DNA of 64,000 bases from Pseudomonas sessilinigenes (GCF_003850565.1 NZ_CP027706.1:3038001-3102000); one strand, 5' to 3'; shown: positions 1-10,964, counted from the stretch's first letter. Made by a program: numbers and translations. The notes: generated by a model not told the origin, from the sequence alone.

Positions 1-359
1 AGGACGTTCTGCAGGTGCGCCCGGTCCGGCCCGGTGAGCACGAACCACAGGTTGTAGTGGTGCTCGCGGGCGTAGTTGTGATTGACCTCGGGGTAGTGGT
101 TGATGCGCTCGGCCACTTGCTGCAGGCGCTCCTGGGGCACCGCCAGGGCGGCCAGGGTGCTGGCCCCGGCGCGGCGGTGCTCGAACACCGGGCCGATGCG
201 CGACAGGCGCCCGTGCTCGGCCATCCGCTGCAGGCAGGCGATCACCTGCTCCTGGCTGCAATCCAGGGCCTGGGCCATTTCCAGGTACGGCTCGGCGCAC
301 ACCGGCATGCCGTGCTGGAAGCGTTCGATCAGGCGTTTTTCCAGGGGGTCGAGGGGCAT
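1..359 (-). CDS. nirD: NirD, siroheme decarboxylase subunit (heme d1 biosynthesis), partial
   Basis: The gene starts at the ATG whose complement is at 357-359 and runs off the left edge, so only about 119 N-terminal residues are visible. The N-terminus shows an Lrp/AsnC-like winged-helix region (near LIERFQHGMPVC), then GRLSRIGPVFEHRRAGAST and the segment HYPEVNHNYAREHHYNLWFV, as in NirD/NirDL/AhbA proteins. These proteins decarboxylate siroheme to didecarboxysiroheme on the way to heme d1, the cofactor of NirS. One base separates it from the nirF stop, so it is translated from the nirSMCF message. Whether it is NirD alone or a NirDL fusion cannot be told because the C-terminus is outside the window. 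Confidence 0.85.
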   Translation of the reverse strand, partial: MPLDPLEKRLIERFQHGMPVCAEPYLEMAQALDCSQEQVIACLQRMAEHGRLSRIGPVFEHRRAGASTLAALAVPQERLQQVAERINHYPEVNHNYAREHHYNLWFVLTGPDRAHLQNV

Positions 360-360
360 G

Positions 361-1539
361 TCAGTACCCCATCTGCTGGGCGCGGCTGCTGAAGAAAATC
401 CCGCTGGGCGCGGCGGCCGGCAGGCTGTGCCGCAGCTTGAGGCGATAGGGGTCCCAGATTTGCAACTGGTCGCCATCGCGCACCGATAGCCATAACTGGT
501 CGCCACGGGCGGTGAACTCCATATGCAGCACCCCGGGCCCAGGCCGCAGGTCGGCGACGATCTGGTGGCTCTGGCTGTCGATCACCTGCACCCGGTCGTT
601 GTCCGGGTAGGCGAAGTTGACCCACAGCTGGCGGCCATCGGGGCGCGCGGTAACGAACACCGGCTGGCCGGCCACGGCGATGGCGGCGCTCTGTTGCCAA
701 CTGCGCGCATCCATCACCAGTACCTGGTGGCGGCCCACGGCGGGAACGAACGCCTGGTCGCCCGCTACGGCCCAGCCTTCCAGGTGGGGCATCTTGTACA
801 CCGGCAGTTTTTCCTGGCCACGGCCATAGTCGCCAAGCACTCGCTTGACCCCGCGTTCCGGGTGCCAGAGGTCGAGTTGGGCCATGCCGTCCTCACCGAA
901 CAGGCCGGCCATGTAATAGCGGCCGTCAGTGGTGATCAGCGCATCGTAGGGCTGCTGGCCGATGCCTGTGTAGCGCGTGATGCGTGGCGTGTTGCCCTGG
1001 CTGAAGTCGGCGCTCCAGATCTCGCCGGTGTCGAACAGGCTGAACACGAAACGCTGGCCCGGGGCATCCACCAGGCCCACCACTCGCGAGCGTTTCTTGC
1101 CGTCGGCCAGCAGGGTGGCGGGGATATCGGCCACAAGCTCCAGGGTGGCGGCGTCGAACACCTTGACCCCACCCGGCACATAGTTGGATACCGCGATCAG
1201 GCGCCCGTCCTGGCTGATGGCGCCGCCGATGCTGTTGCCGCCCTGGATCACCCGCCGGGCGATGCGCTGTTCGAGCAGGTCGACCTGGGTCAGGCCGCCG
1301 TCGCGGCCGAACACATAGGCGTAGCGCTGGTCGCGGGAAAACACCGCCGAGGCATGGGACAGGTCGCCCAGCCCTTCGATACGGGCCAGGGCCCGGCCCT
1401 GGCTGCTCTCGACGATCTGCACGCTGCCGGTGGCGCGCTCCACCACCAGGCCCAGGTCGCCACTGCCACGCAGCGGGGCCTGGGCACAGGCGGACAACAG
1501 CAGGGCGCACGCCGCGCCGAGCATCAGGGGACGGATCAT
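361..1539 (-). CDS. nirF: NirF, heme d1 biosynthesis dehydrogenase, lipoprotein
   Basis: The product is 392 aa. The N-terminus is a lipoprotein signal with lipobox LLSAC (Cys18), which places it in the periplasm on a membrane anchor. The rest is an eight-bladed beta-propeller-like protein resembling the d1 domain of NirS. Family knowledge: NirF catalyses a late dehydrogenation in heme d1 synthesis and contacts NirS and NirN. It overlaps nirC by 4 bases (ATGA) and is followed after one base by nirD. The position in nirSMCFD matches the Pseudomonas nir operon. Nothing looks damaged. Confidence 0.93.
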   Translation of the reverse strand: MIRPLMLGAACALLLSACAQAPLRGSGDLGLVVERATGSVQIVESSQGRALARIEGLGDLSHASAVFSRDQRYAYVFGRDGGLTQVDLLEQRIARRVIQGGNSIGGAISQDGRLIAVSNYVPGGVKVFDAATLELVADIPATLLADGKKRSRVVGLVDAPGQRFVFSLFDTGEIWSADFSQGNTPRITRYTGIGQQPYDALITTDGRYYMAGLFGEDGMAQLDLWHPERGVKRVLGDYGRGQEKLPVYKMPHLEGWAVAGDQAFVPAVGRHQVLVMDARSWQQSAAIAVAGQPVFVTARPDGRQLWVNFAYPDNDRVQVIDSQSHQIVADLRPGPGVLHMEFTARGDQLWLSVRDGDQLQIWDPYRLKLRHSLPAAAPSGIFFSSRAQQMGY

Positions 1540-1859
1540 GGTTGAGAGGTTCCTTGCAAGAGATGATCGACCAGCCAGCCGATGTCCTCGGCGCTCAGTA
1601 GCGGCTCCCAGGGCGGCATGGCGGTGCCGGGGCGACCCAGGCGCACGGTGGCGACCAGGCCGTCGCGGGGTTTGCCGGCCAGGGCGGCGGGGGTCAGTTC
1701 CGGGCCCAGGCCGCCGGTCAGGTGCAGGCCATGGCAGGCGCCGCAGTCCTGTTCCAGCAGGTGTTGCAGCTGCGCCTGGCGCTGGGCGTCAGGCGCGGCG
1801 TGAAGAGGAGGGCAAAGCAGGAGGGTCGCCAGGATCACTGCGCGGGGGTAGCTGTTCAT
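1536..1859 (-). CDS. nirC: NirC, periplasmic c-type cytochrome of the nir operon
   Basis: The product is 107 aa with a Sec signal peptide of about 22 residues and one heme-binding motif CGACH (Cys39, Cys42, His43). A Met in the segment GTAMPPWEPL is the probable sixth heme ligand. NirC is a small cytochrome c55X implicated in heme d1 maturation, and it may also give electrons to NirS. It overlaps nirF by four bases and begins 19 bases after the nirM stop, so it is translationally coupled in the nir operon. Confidence 0.92.
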   Translation of the reverse strand: MNSYPRAVILATLLLCPPLHAAPDAQRQAQLQHLLEQDCGACHGLHLTGGLGPELTPAALAGKPRDGLVATVRLGRPGTAMPPWEPLLSAEDIGWLVDHLLQGTSQP

Positions 1860-1878
1860 GACGCCCTCCTGGTTGGTT

Positions 1879-2193
1879 TCATTTCAGGCTCAGGACCCAC
1901 TTGGCCAGCTGCGCCGCTTCTTCTTCGCTGACCGCGTTGGCCGGCATCGGGATCGGTCCCCAGTTGCCCTGGGTGCCGTTCTTGATATGCCCGGCCAGGG
2001 TCTGGGCCGCACCGGCGACCCCGGCATTCTTGGCCGCTACCTCCTTGAGCGCAGGCCCCACCAGCTTGCTGTCCACGCTATGGCACGCCACGCAGGACTT
2101 GCTCTGGAACAGGGCCAGGCCGTCGTCGGCCAAGGCGGTTTGCAGGTTCAACGCAGCGCTCAGGACGAAGAGTGAAAGCAGAGTATTTTTCAT
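1879..2193 (-). CDS. nirM: NirM, cytochrome c551
   Basis: The product is 104 aa. The signal peptide is about 22 residues (cleavage near ALA-DDG). The heme motif CVACH spans Cys34-His38, and a Met in the [10 protein letters not shown] segment is the expected axial ligand. Cytochrome c551 carries electrons from the bc1 complex to NirS in the periplasm. Length and sequence match the small Pseudomonas c551 family. It lies 24 bases downstream of nirS, with an AAGGAATCGCC ribosome-binding region before its ATG. Confidence 0.96.
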   Translation of the reverse strand: MKNTLLSLFVLSAALNLQTALADDGLALFQSKSCVACHSVDSKLVGPALKEVAAKNAGVAGAAQTLAGHIKNGTQGNWGPIPMPANAVSEEEAAQLAKWVLSLK

Positions 2194-2217
2194 GGCGATT
2201 CCTTGCGTTGATAAAAC

Positions 2218-3981
<1,764 letters not shown>

Positions 3982-4007
3982 CTATGCCGGAGCAGGGCCC
4001 GACTCGC

Positions 4008-4021
4008 TTGATCGCGATCAA
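4008..4021. promoter_or_regulatory. Anr/Dnr box between nirS and nirQ
   Basis: TTGATCGCGATCAA is a perfect FNR-family palindrome in the 194-bp nirS-nirQ gap. Counting 41.5 bp toward nirS puts the start point near 3973. A weak -10 (CATAGC on the minus strand, 3981-3986) is at the right distance, so this is a class II arrangement for nirS. It may also serve nirQ, whose ATG is 80 bp away on the other side. Confidence 0.88.
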
Positions 4022-4100
4022 GTTTGCGCGCCACGACGCTTGCCAGGTTGTCGCAGGGGCTCTTAGCGTGATCGCGAACCCGTCGTCATCCAGGTATCCC

Positions 4101-4895
4101 ATGGACCTCTCTGAACCCCGCTGCGAACCCTTCTACCAGGCCCAGGGCAATGAACCGGCCCTGTTCGAGCAAGCCTGGCGCCACGGCCTGCCGGTGCTGA
4201 TCAAGGGCCCCACCGGCTGTGGCAAGACGCGCTTCGTCCAGCACATGGCCCAGCGCTTGCAGCTGCCGCTGCACACCGTGGCCTGCCACGACGACCTGAG
4301 CGCCGCCGACCTGGTGGGCCGGCACCTGATCGGTGCCCAGGGCACCTGGTGGCAGGACGGCCCGCTGACCCGGGCGGTGCGCGAGGGCGGCATCTGCTAC
4401 CTCGACGAAGTGGTGGAGGCACGCCAGGACACCGTGGTGGTGCTGCACCCTTTGGCCGACGATCGCCGCGAGCTGTTTTTGGAACGCACCGGCGAAGTGC
4501 TCAAGGCGCCGCCGTCGTTCATGCTGGTGGTGTCCTATAACCCCGGCTACCAGAACCTGCTCAAGGGCATGAAGCCCAGCACCCGCCAGCGCTTCGTGGC
4601 CATGCGCCTGGGTTACCCGGACGCCGCGCAGGAGGAACGCATCGTCCGCCGCGAGGCCGGGGTCGATGCGGCCCTGGCCAGCCAGGTGGTCAAGCTCGGA
4701 CAGGCCCTGCGCCGGCTCGACCAGCACGACCTGGAGGAGGTGGCCTCGACCCGCTTGCTGATCTTCACCGCGCGCCTGATCGGCGCCGGCATGGACCCGC
4801 GCCAGGCGTGCCTGGCCTGCCTGGCCGAGCCACTGAGCGACGACCCGGTGACCGTGGCGGCGCTGATGGACGTGGTCGATGTGCACTTCCCCTGA
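4101..4895 (+). CDS. nirQ: NirQ, MoxR-type AAA+ ATPase for NO reductase/nitrite reductase activation
   Basis: The product is 264 aa when started at the ATG that gives MDLSEPRCEP. An upstream in-frame extension to 3930 is not family-like and covers the promoter. Walker A is GPTGCGKT (residues 36-43) and Walker B is ICYLDE (Asp102-Glu103). The MoxR-family core and sensor segments such as SYNPGYQNL follow. NirQ/NorQ ATPases work with NorD to mature or activate NorCB, probably in iron insertion. The gene overlaps nirO by 17 bases and heads the nirQ-O-P cluster, as in P. aeruginosa. Confidence 0.95.
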   Translation: MDLSEPRCEPFYQAQGNEPALFEQAWRHGLPVLIKGPTGCGKTRFVQHMAQRLQLPLHTVACHDDLSAADLVGRHLIGAQGTWWQDGPLTRAVREGGICYLDEVVEARQDTVVVLHPLADDRRELFLERTGEVLKAPPSFMLVVSYNPGYQNLLKGMKPSTRQRFVAMRLGYPDAAQEERIVRREAGVDAALASQVVKLGQALRRLDQHDLEEVASTRLLIFTARLIGAGMDPRQACLACLAEPLSDDPVTVAALMDVVDVHFP

Positions 4896-5451
4896 ACCGA
4901 GGGCACGCCGCTTGCCGGGGGACCTGGCGATGTGGCTGTTCATCCTGGTCGAGCTGTCGGTGTTCGCCTTGCTGATCCTGGCGTTCGCCGTGACTGCGCA
5001 ACTCAAGCCGCCACTGTTCGCCAGCGGCCGCGCCTTGCTCGATACCTCCACCGGCCTGGCCATGACCCTGAGCCTGCTGGGGGCCGGGCTGCTGGCGGCG
5101 CTGGCCCTGGAGCAACTGCGCGAGCTGCGGCCTCGGCGGGCGGCCTGCCTGCTGGGCCTGGCCTGCTGCGTGGCTGGCGTCTACCTTTGGCTCAAGCTCG
5201 GCGAGTACCGGCACTTGGCGGGCCTGGGCCTGGGGTTGGAGCACGACACCTTCTTCACCCTGTACTGGCTGCTCACCGGCTTTCACTTCCTGCATGTGCT
5301 GCCGGGCATGGCGATCCTCGCCTGGCTGGCGTACCGCGCCTGGACCCGGGCCCCGCTAGCCGGCAGCGGCTTCGAATCCGGGGTGCTGTATTGGCACATG
5401 GTGGACCTGGTGTGGGTGGTGCTGTTCCCGCTGGTCTACATCCTGGATTGA
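4879..5451 (+). CDS. nirO: NirO (NorE-like), heme-copper oxidase subunit III homologue
   Basis: The product is 190 aa with five probable transmembrane segments, beginning near MWLFILVELSVFALLIL. The core resembles cytochrome c oxidase subunit III, including the ending GVLYWHMVDLVWVVLFPLVY. The start ATG lies inside the end of nirQ; a shorter start at the internal Met18 is possible. NorE-type proteins accompany NO reductase in many denitrifiers and improve NO reduction, though they are not catalytic. It sits between nirQ and nirP, upstream of norCB. Confidence 0.9.
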   Translation: MCTSPEPRARRLPGDLAMWLFILVELSVFALLILAFAVTAQLKPPLFASGRALLDTSTGLAMTLSLLGAGLLAALALEQLRELRPRRAACLLGLACCVAGVYLWLKLGEYRHLAGLGLGLEHDTFFTLYWLLTGFHFLHVLPGMAILAWLAYRAWTRAPLAGSGFESGVLYWHMVDLVWVVLFPLVYILD

Positions 5452-5461
5452 GGAGATCCCC

Positions 5462-5704
5462 ATGACGGCTTCACGCATCCTGCTGCTGTGCGGGCTGGCC
5501 CTGGCCGTGCTCAGCCTGGGCACCGTGCTGCTGGGCCAGGGCGGGTGGGTCATGGCCCTGGCGGTGGCCAAGGCCTGGCTGATCACCGAGGGTTTCATGG
5601 AGTTGCGCCACAGCCCCTGGCGCTGGCGCTTGCCTCTGCTGGCCTGGGCCCTGGTGGTGCTGGCCCTGGTGGGCCTGGTGTCGCACCTGCCGGGCAAAGC
5701 CTGA
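5462..5704 (+). CDS. nirP: NirP (NorF-like) small membrane protein
   Basis: The product is 80 aa with three hydrophobic stretches. The central segment AVAKAWLITEGFMELRHSPW is typical of the NorF / cytochrome c oxidase subunit IV-like family. It follows nirO by 10 bases with a GAGGAG ribosome-binding site. Role by family: an accessory membrane protein of NO reductase, with no cofactor residues evident. It is the last gene before the norCB promoter. Confidence 0.88.
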   Translation: MTASRILLLCGLALAVLSLGTVLLGQGGWVMALAVAKAWLITEGFMELRHSPWRWRLPLLAWALVVLALVGLVSHLPGKA

Positions 5705-5723
5705 GTAAAACAATCAGCCTTTC

Positions 5724-5737
5724 TTGATTGCCATCAA
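5724..5737 (+). promoter_or_regulatory. Anr/Dnr box of the norCB promoter
   Basis: TTGATTGCCATCAA fits TTGAT-N4-ATCAA perfectly. A -10-like TATCAT at 5761-5766 places the transcription start near 5772, about 41.5 bp from the box centre, which is a classic class II FNR-type promoter. The norC ATG follows at 5795. In Pseudomonas this promoter is Dnr-dependent. Confidence 0.9.
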
Positions 5738-5794
5738 GCGGTTTCGGACCTCGCGCTTTCTATCATGGCCACGCCAAGCAAAGAGGACGCGACC

Positions 5795-6235
5795 ATGTCA
5801 GAGACCTTCACCAAGGGCATGGCCAGGAACATCTATTTCGGGGGAAGCGTGTTCTTCTTCCTGATATTCCTGGCCTTGACCTATCACACCGAGCAGACCT
5901 TTCCCAAACGTAGCAATCAGGCGCAGCTGACCGAGGCAGTGGTGCGCGGCAAGACGGTTTGGGAGCAGAACAACTGCGTCGGCTGCCACACGCTGCTGGG
6001 CGAGGGCGCGTACTTCGCGCCGGAGCTGGGCAACGTCTACAAGCGCCGTGGCGGCGAGGAGGGGTTCAAGCCCTTCATGCAGGCCTGGATGAAGATGCAG
6101 CCTTTGGGCGTGCCCGGGCGCCGCGCCATGCCGCAGTTCCACCTGAGCGAGCAAGAGGTCGACGATATCGCCGAATTCCTCAAGTGGAGCTCGAACATCG
6201 ACACCAACGGCTGGCCGCCCAACAAGGAGGGCTGA
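5795..6235 (+). CDS. norC: NorC, c-type cytochrome subunit of nitric oxide reductase
   Basis: The product is 146 aa from the ATG giving MSETFTKGMARN, which matches the family N-terminus. The longer start at 5765 would lie at or upstream of the predicted transcription start. One transmembrane helix (about 12-30) anchors a periplasmic cytochrome domain with CVGCH (Cys61-His65) and the family segment LLGEGAYFAPELGNVYKR. A Met near RRAMPQF is the likely sixth ligand. It passes electrons from c551 or azurin to NorB. Confidence 0.97.
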   Translation: MSETFTKGMARNIYFGGSVFFFLIFLALTYHTEQTFPKRSNQAQLTEAVVRGKTVWEQNNCVGCHTLLGEGAYFAPELGNVYKRRGGEEGFKPFMQAWMKMQPLGVPGRRAMPQFHLSEQEVDDIAEFLKWSSNIDTNGWPPNKEG

Positions 6236-7666
<1,431 letters not shown>

Positions 7667-7691
7667 GGCTGGCTGGCGCTTGAAAAAAAAC

Positions 7692-7717
7692 GCGGCCCGG
7701 CCAGTACGGCGGGCCGC
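7692..7717 (+). other. Hairpin between norB and norD
   Basis: An 8-bp perfect stem (GCGGCCCG / CGGGCCGC) encloses a 10-base loop in the 78-base norB-norD gap. No T-run follows, so it is more likely an mRNA-stability or partial-termination element than a full terminator. It could lower norD expression relative to norCB. Confidence 0.45.
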
Positions 7718-7744
7718 TTCCTGGCGTTCAGAGGAGGTGCCGCA

Positions 7745-9583
7745 ATGGCCTTCACGGTTGAACTGGAAGAATGGGTCGGCAGCGTCTGGCATCGCTTCAT
7801 CACTCGCCGGGCCAGTAGCGATTTTCCCGAGGCACGGGTCGAGCTGGCGTCCCGGCAGCGGGCCCTGGCCGTGCTCTATCGGGCCATGGGCGGTGCGCCC
7901 GGCAAGAACCTCGAGGCGGCCAGCGAGCGCGACCTGTTGCTGCGCCGCAGCCTGCTGCAGCAGATCGCCGGGACGTGCCGGCAAGCGCCCCTGGCCTGTT
8001 GCGATGAACAACACCTGCGCTTGCCGGCCAGCCTGGCGGTGTTTCCCGATCCCCAACTGAATGCGGAACTCTACCGCTGGCTGGTGTTGCTGGCGGCCCA
8101 GGCCGGCCCCATGCGCCACTGGGGGCGAGACAACCAGCGCTGGACCCAGGCATTGCTGCAGGCCTATCCGGGGCTGGTCGGGCGCTACCGGCGCCTGGTG
8201 GAGGCGCACCTGCAGTTGCGCCCCGACCCGGCCACGCTGCGACCGGACGAGGCAGCCCTGGAGCGCGCCCTGTGCCGGGCCCTGCGCGAGCCGGGCAGTG
8301 TCCGTGAGTTTCCCCATAGCGAACGGGCCGCCTGGCCGCTGCCCCTATGGCTGTATCCGCCGCTGCACCTTTGCAGCCCGCAGGCGGCGGACTTCGAGCA
8401 GGACGACAGCCCACTGCCGGTCAGTGCCGGTGAGCAGCAGGGCGGGCGCAAGCGGGCCACGCGCATCGATGACGCGCCGGCCAAGGGCGGCCTGCTGATC
8501 GTGCGCCTGGAGAACCTGTTCAGTTGGACCGAACACGTCGAGCTCGACCGCTGGGAGGATGACAGCCAGGACCCCGACGCCGCCCGGGTCGCCGAGGACC
8601 TCGACCACCTGACCCTGTCGCGCACGCGGATCCGCAAGGGCGGCGGCCTCAAGTTGCACCTGGACCTGCCACCGGCGGACATCGACGACCTGCCCCTGGG
8701 CGAGGGCATCAAGCTGCCGGAGTGGGACTATCGCCAGGGCCGGTTGCGGGAGGACTTCGTCAATCTGCAGCTGTTCGAGCCACGGGATTGCCAACCGCAA
8801 GCGCTGCCGGGCCATCTGCAGGCCCCGGCCCGGCGCTTGCGCCGCCAGTTCGAGCAGTTGCGCGACCGTCGCCAATGGCTGCGCCAGCAACCCCAGGGCA
8901 GCGAGCTGGACCTGCAAGCCTGGCTGGACTTCCACGTCGAGCGCCAGCACGGGCGCAGCGCCGCGCGCGGTTTGTTCCTGGAGCGGCGCCAGACCCAGCG
9001 CGACCTGGCGTGCCTGCTGCTGGCGGATGTGTCGATGTCCACCGATGCGCACCTGAACGACCAGCACCGGGTGATCGAGGTGATCCGCGACAGCCTGTTG
9101 CTGTTCGGCGAGACCCTGTCGCTGCTCGGCGACGATTTCGCCTTGTACGGTTTTTCCTCGCTGCGCCGCCAGCAGGTACGACTGCAGGAACTCAAGGGTT
9201 TCGACCAGGCCTACGACGACCGTATCCGGGGCAAGATCCAGAGCCTCAGGCCCGGCTACTACACCCGCATGGGCGCGGCGATCCGCCAGGCCACGCGCCT
9301 GCTGCAAGGGCGCAAGCACCAGCGCAAGCTGCTGTTGCTGCTCACCGATGGCAAGCCCAACGACCTGGATCTGTACGAAGGGCGCTATGGCGTCGAAGAC
9401 ACCCGTGAGGCGCTGCGCGAAGCCCGGCGCCAGGGGCTCACGCCGTTCTGCATCACCATCGATCGCGAGGCCGGGGCCTATCTGCCGTACATGTTCGGCA
9501 GCCACGGCTACAGCCTGATCCACCAGCCCGAGCAGCTACCCCTGCGCCTGCCGCAGCTGTACCGCCAATTGACCCAGCCCTGA
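7745..9583 (+). CDS. norD: NorD, von Willebrand factor A domain protein for NO reductase activation
   Basis: The product is 612 aa. The C-terminal third is a VWA domain with the MIDAS signature DVSMS near residue 427 (segment LACLLLADVSMSTDAH), followed by LLLLTDGKPNDLD. The N-terminal part is charged and NorD-specific. NorD partners the AAA+ protein NirQ/NorQ in maturing NorCB. The start has a strong GAGGAGGTG ribosome-binding site. The order norC-norB-norD is the usual one. Confidence 0.95.
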   Translation: MAFTVELEEWVGSVWHRFITRRASSDFPEARVELASRQRALAVLYRAMGGAPGKNLEAASERDLLLRRSLLQQIAGTCRQAPLACCDEQHLRLPASLAVFPDPQLNAELYRWLVLLAAQAGPMRHWGRDNQRWTQALLQAYPGLVGRYRRLVEAHLQLRPDPATLRPDEAALERALCRALREPGSVREFPHSERAAWPLPLWLYPPLHLCSPQAADFEQDDSPLPVSAGEQQGGRKRATRIDDAPAKGGLLIVRLENLFSWTEHVELDRWEDDSQDPDAARVAEDLDHLTLSRTRIRKGGGLKLHLDLPPADIDDLPLGEGIKLPEWDYRQGRLREDFVNLQLFEPRDCQPQALPGHLQAPARRLRRQFEQLRDRRQWLRQQPQGSELDLQAWLDFHVERQHGRSAARGLFLERRQTQRDLACLLLADVSMSTDAHLNDQHRVIEVIRDSLLLFGETLSLLGDDFALYGFSSLRRQQVRLQELKGFDQAYDDRIRGKIQSLRPGYYTRMGAAIRQATRLLQGRKHQRKLLLLLTDGKPNDLDLYEGRYGVEDTREALREARRQGLTPFCITIDREAGAYLPYMFGSHGYSLIHQPEQLPLRLPQLYRQLTQP

Positions 9584-9603
9584 GGCCGGGTCGAGGGCGA
9601 TGC

Positions 9604-9795
9604 CTAGCGCGGCAACCACAGCACCATCGCCAGGCAGAACAGCGTCAGGGCGATACAGAACCCCATGAAGCGCTTCTGCCGGCGTGCCCCGGCCTGGGCC
9701 GCCCTGGCCGGCAGCGGCATGCCGCAGTGCTGGCAGTGGTCGGCCCCGGGCGGATTGTCCTGCTGGCAGTACAGGCATTGCACCTGGAGGCTCAT
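9604..9795 (-). CDS. Small zinc-ribbon membrane protein (DnrP-like)
   Basis: The product is 63 aa. Two CxxC pairs (CLYC at 7-10, CQHC at 21-24) make a zinc ribbon, followed by a basic linker and one C-terminal transmembrane helix (FMGFCIALTLFCLAMVLWL). It overlaps the dnr stop by four bases and so is co-translated with dnr. Proteins of this kind next to dnr are, as I recall, named DnrP in pseudomonads; the function is not established. Possible roles are metal sensing or membrane anchoring of a partner. Confidence 0.8.
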   Translation of the reverse strand: MSLQVQCLYCQQDNPPGADHCQHCGMPLPARAAQAGARRQKRFMGFCIALTLFCLAMVLWLPR

Positions 9796-10475
9796 TCGAA
9801 TTGCTCCAGCCGTGGCCGGTCGAGAATGACGATGCGCCGGCCGTCCTGGCTGATGATCTTGTCGTCGATCAGGCGCCGGATGATCCGCGAGAAGGTCTCG
9901 GGCTGGATCGCCAGGTGCCCGGCGATCAGTTGCTTGGCCATCGGCAGCTCGAACTGGCGCTCCACGGGCTGGGCCTGCATCAGCTGGGTGAGCAGGTAGC
10001 GCACCACCCGGTGGGTGGCGTTTTTCAGCGACAGCGTCTCGATCTCGTTGACCCGCTGGTGCAGGCGTACGCAGAGCTTGCCCAGCAGGGCGAAGGTCAG
10101 CCGGCTGTTGCTTTGCAGCAGGCGGATATAGGTGGCATTGGACAGCCGGTACAGCTGCGCGGGGCCGACGGCCTCGGCCGAGGCCACGTAGTTGGGGGTG
10201 TCCATCAGCATCATCGCTTCGGCGAAGGTCTGGCGCGGGCCAATCACCTCGAAGACCTTCTCCTGGCCGTCCGGGGTCAGGCGGTAGATCTTCACCGCCC
10301 CTGCAATGACGAAATAGAACGCATCGGCCACTTCGCCCTGGTGGAACAGCGGCTCGCCCTTGTCGACGCTGAGCAGTTGGCTGGTGGCCATCAGCTCGTC
10401 AAGCTGCTCGTCGTTCAAGGGCTCGAACAGGTGATGGCTGCGCAAGATCTGGTGGTGGACTCGGTGAAGCACCAT
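9792..10475 (-). CDS. dnr: Dnr, NO-responsive CRP/FNR-family regulator of denitrification
   Basis: The product is 227 aa, the same length as P. aeruginosa DNR. The N-terminal cyclic-nucleotide-like domain lacks the FNR cysteine cluster. The segment EIETLSLKNATHRVVRYLLT matches DNR closely. The recognition helix IQPETFSRIIRRL has the E-x-x-S-R pattern that reads TTGAT half-sites. DNR senses NO, probably through heme, and activates nir, nor and nos promoters. Upstream lie a 29-codon ORF and a sigma-54-like promoter with NorR-type sites, suggesting that dnr is itself induced by NO. Confidence 0.95.
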   Translation of the reverse strand: MVLHRVHHQILRSHHLFEPLNDEQLDELMATSQLLSVDKGEPLFHQGEVADAFYFVIAGAVKIYRLTPDGQEKVFEVIGPRQTFAEAMMLMDTPNYVASAEAVGPAQLYRLSNATYIRLLQSNSRLTFALLGKLCVRLHQRVNEIETLSLKNATHRVVRYLLTQLMQAQPVERQFELPMAKQLIAGHLAIQPETFSRIIRRLIDDKIISQDGRRIVILDRPRLEQFE

Positions 10476-10514
10476 GGCTATTGATCCTCGTGTAGGAAAG
10501 GGTAGGGAACGGGT

Positions 10515-10604
10515 TCAGACCAGGCTCAGGGAAATACCGCTGGCGGCCGCCACCAGGGCGCTGAGGATGCAGAACCAAGCCAGGGGCTGGACGATGTTTT
10601 TCAT
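10515..10604 (-). CDS. Candidate 29-aa membrane micro-protein upstream of dnr
   Basis: An ATG at 10604 opens a 29-codon frame starting MKNIVQPLAWFCILSALVAA and ending TGA at 10515-10517. It has a short basic start and then a single hydrophobic helix. A GGAG sequence precedes the ATG at good spacing. It lies 39 bases upstream of dnr on the same strand and about 22 bases downstream of the start point predicted from the sigma-54-like site at 10637-10652. No homologue is recognised. It could be a membrane micro-protein of the NO response or only a leader peptide. Confidence 0.55.
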   Translation of the reverse strand: MKNIVQPLAWFCILSALVAAASGISLSLV

Positions 10605-10636
10605 GGGAACTCCAGGAACGCGGGACAGCTTTGCCG

Positions 10637-10652
10637 AGCAAGACCCGGACCA
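10637..10652 (-). promoter_or_regulatory. Candidate sigma-54 promoter for the micro-ORF and dnr
   Basis: Read on the minus strand the site is TGGTCCGGGTCTTGCT. The invariant GG and GC are exactly 10 bases apart, and 14 of the 16 positions fit TGGCACG-N4-TTGCW (counting the four N as free). It points to the 29-codon ORF and dnr. The nearest NorR-type site begins 40 bp upstream. Confidence 0.6.
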
Positions 10653-10692
10653 GGCCCGGGCGCCCGCAAATCCTGGGCCTGAATGACGGCAG

Positions 10693-10749
10693 GGTTTAAA
10701 TGACCCTGACGATCAGGGTTCTAATGACCATGATCGGGTTGTTTTTACC
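10693..10749. promoter_or_regulatory. Three NorR-type enhancer sites (GGT-N7-ACC)
   Basis: Perfect GGT-N7-ACC sites occur at 10693-10705, 10717-10729 and 10737-10749 (spacings 24 and 20 bp), with AT-rich centres. This is the binding consensus I recall for Ralstonia NorR, and three sites in a row match the E. coli norVW enhancer. They sit midway between two divergent sigma-54-like promoters (10637-10652 and 10793-10808), and norR is nearby. This is the main content of the 360-base stretch 10605-10964. Confidence 0.75.
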
Positions 10750-10792
10750 CTGTGATGGGCGCCAGGGTGCCGGCCAGCCGCGCCCGGGCACA

Positions 10793-10808
10793 GGGCACGA
10801 CCCTTGCA
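10793..10808 (+). promoter_or_regulatory. Sigma-54 promoter of nnrS
   Basis: GGGCACGACCCTTGCA matches TGGCACG-N4-TTGCA with one mismatch and exact GG-N10-GC spacing. The predicted start is near 10819, leaving a leader of about 145 bases before the nnrS ATG. I see no further element in that leader. The closest NorR-type site ends 43 bp upstream. Confidence 0.75.
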
Positions 10809-10964
10809 CTACCCGTCTGGACAGCCAGGTTGCGGTTGTCGTCGACCAGCCCATCGACTGCTTCGTTGATGTGGCGCAGCGGCGACAGGCGCCGAATGGC
10901 AGAAGGTGACGCCGGGATTCGCTTCGCCGTGGATAGCACCGGCAACAAGGTAAGGAGTGGCTTG

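Noticed and set aside
2047..2053. TACCTCC inside nirM
   Set aside because: It is in coding sequence with no inverted partner; a chance match that also warns against over-reading single heptamers.
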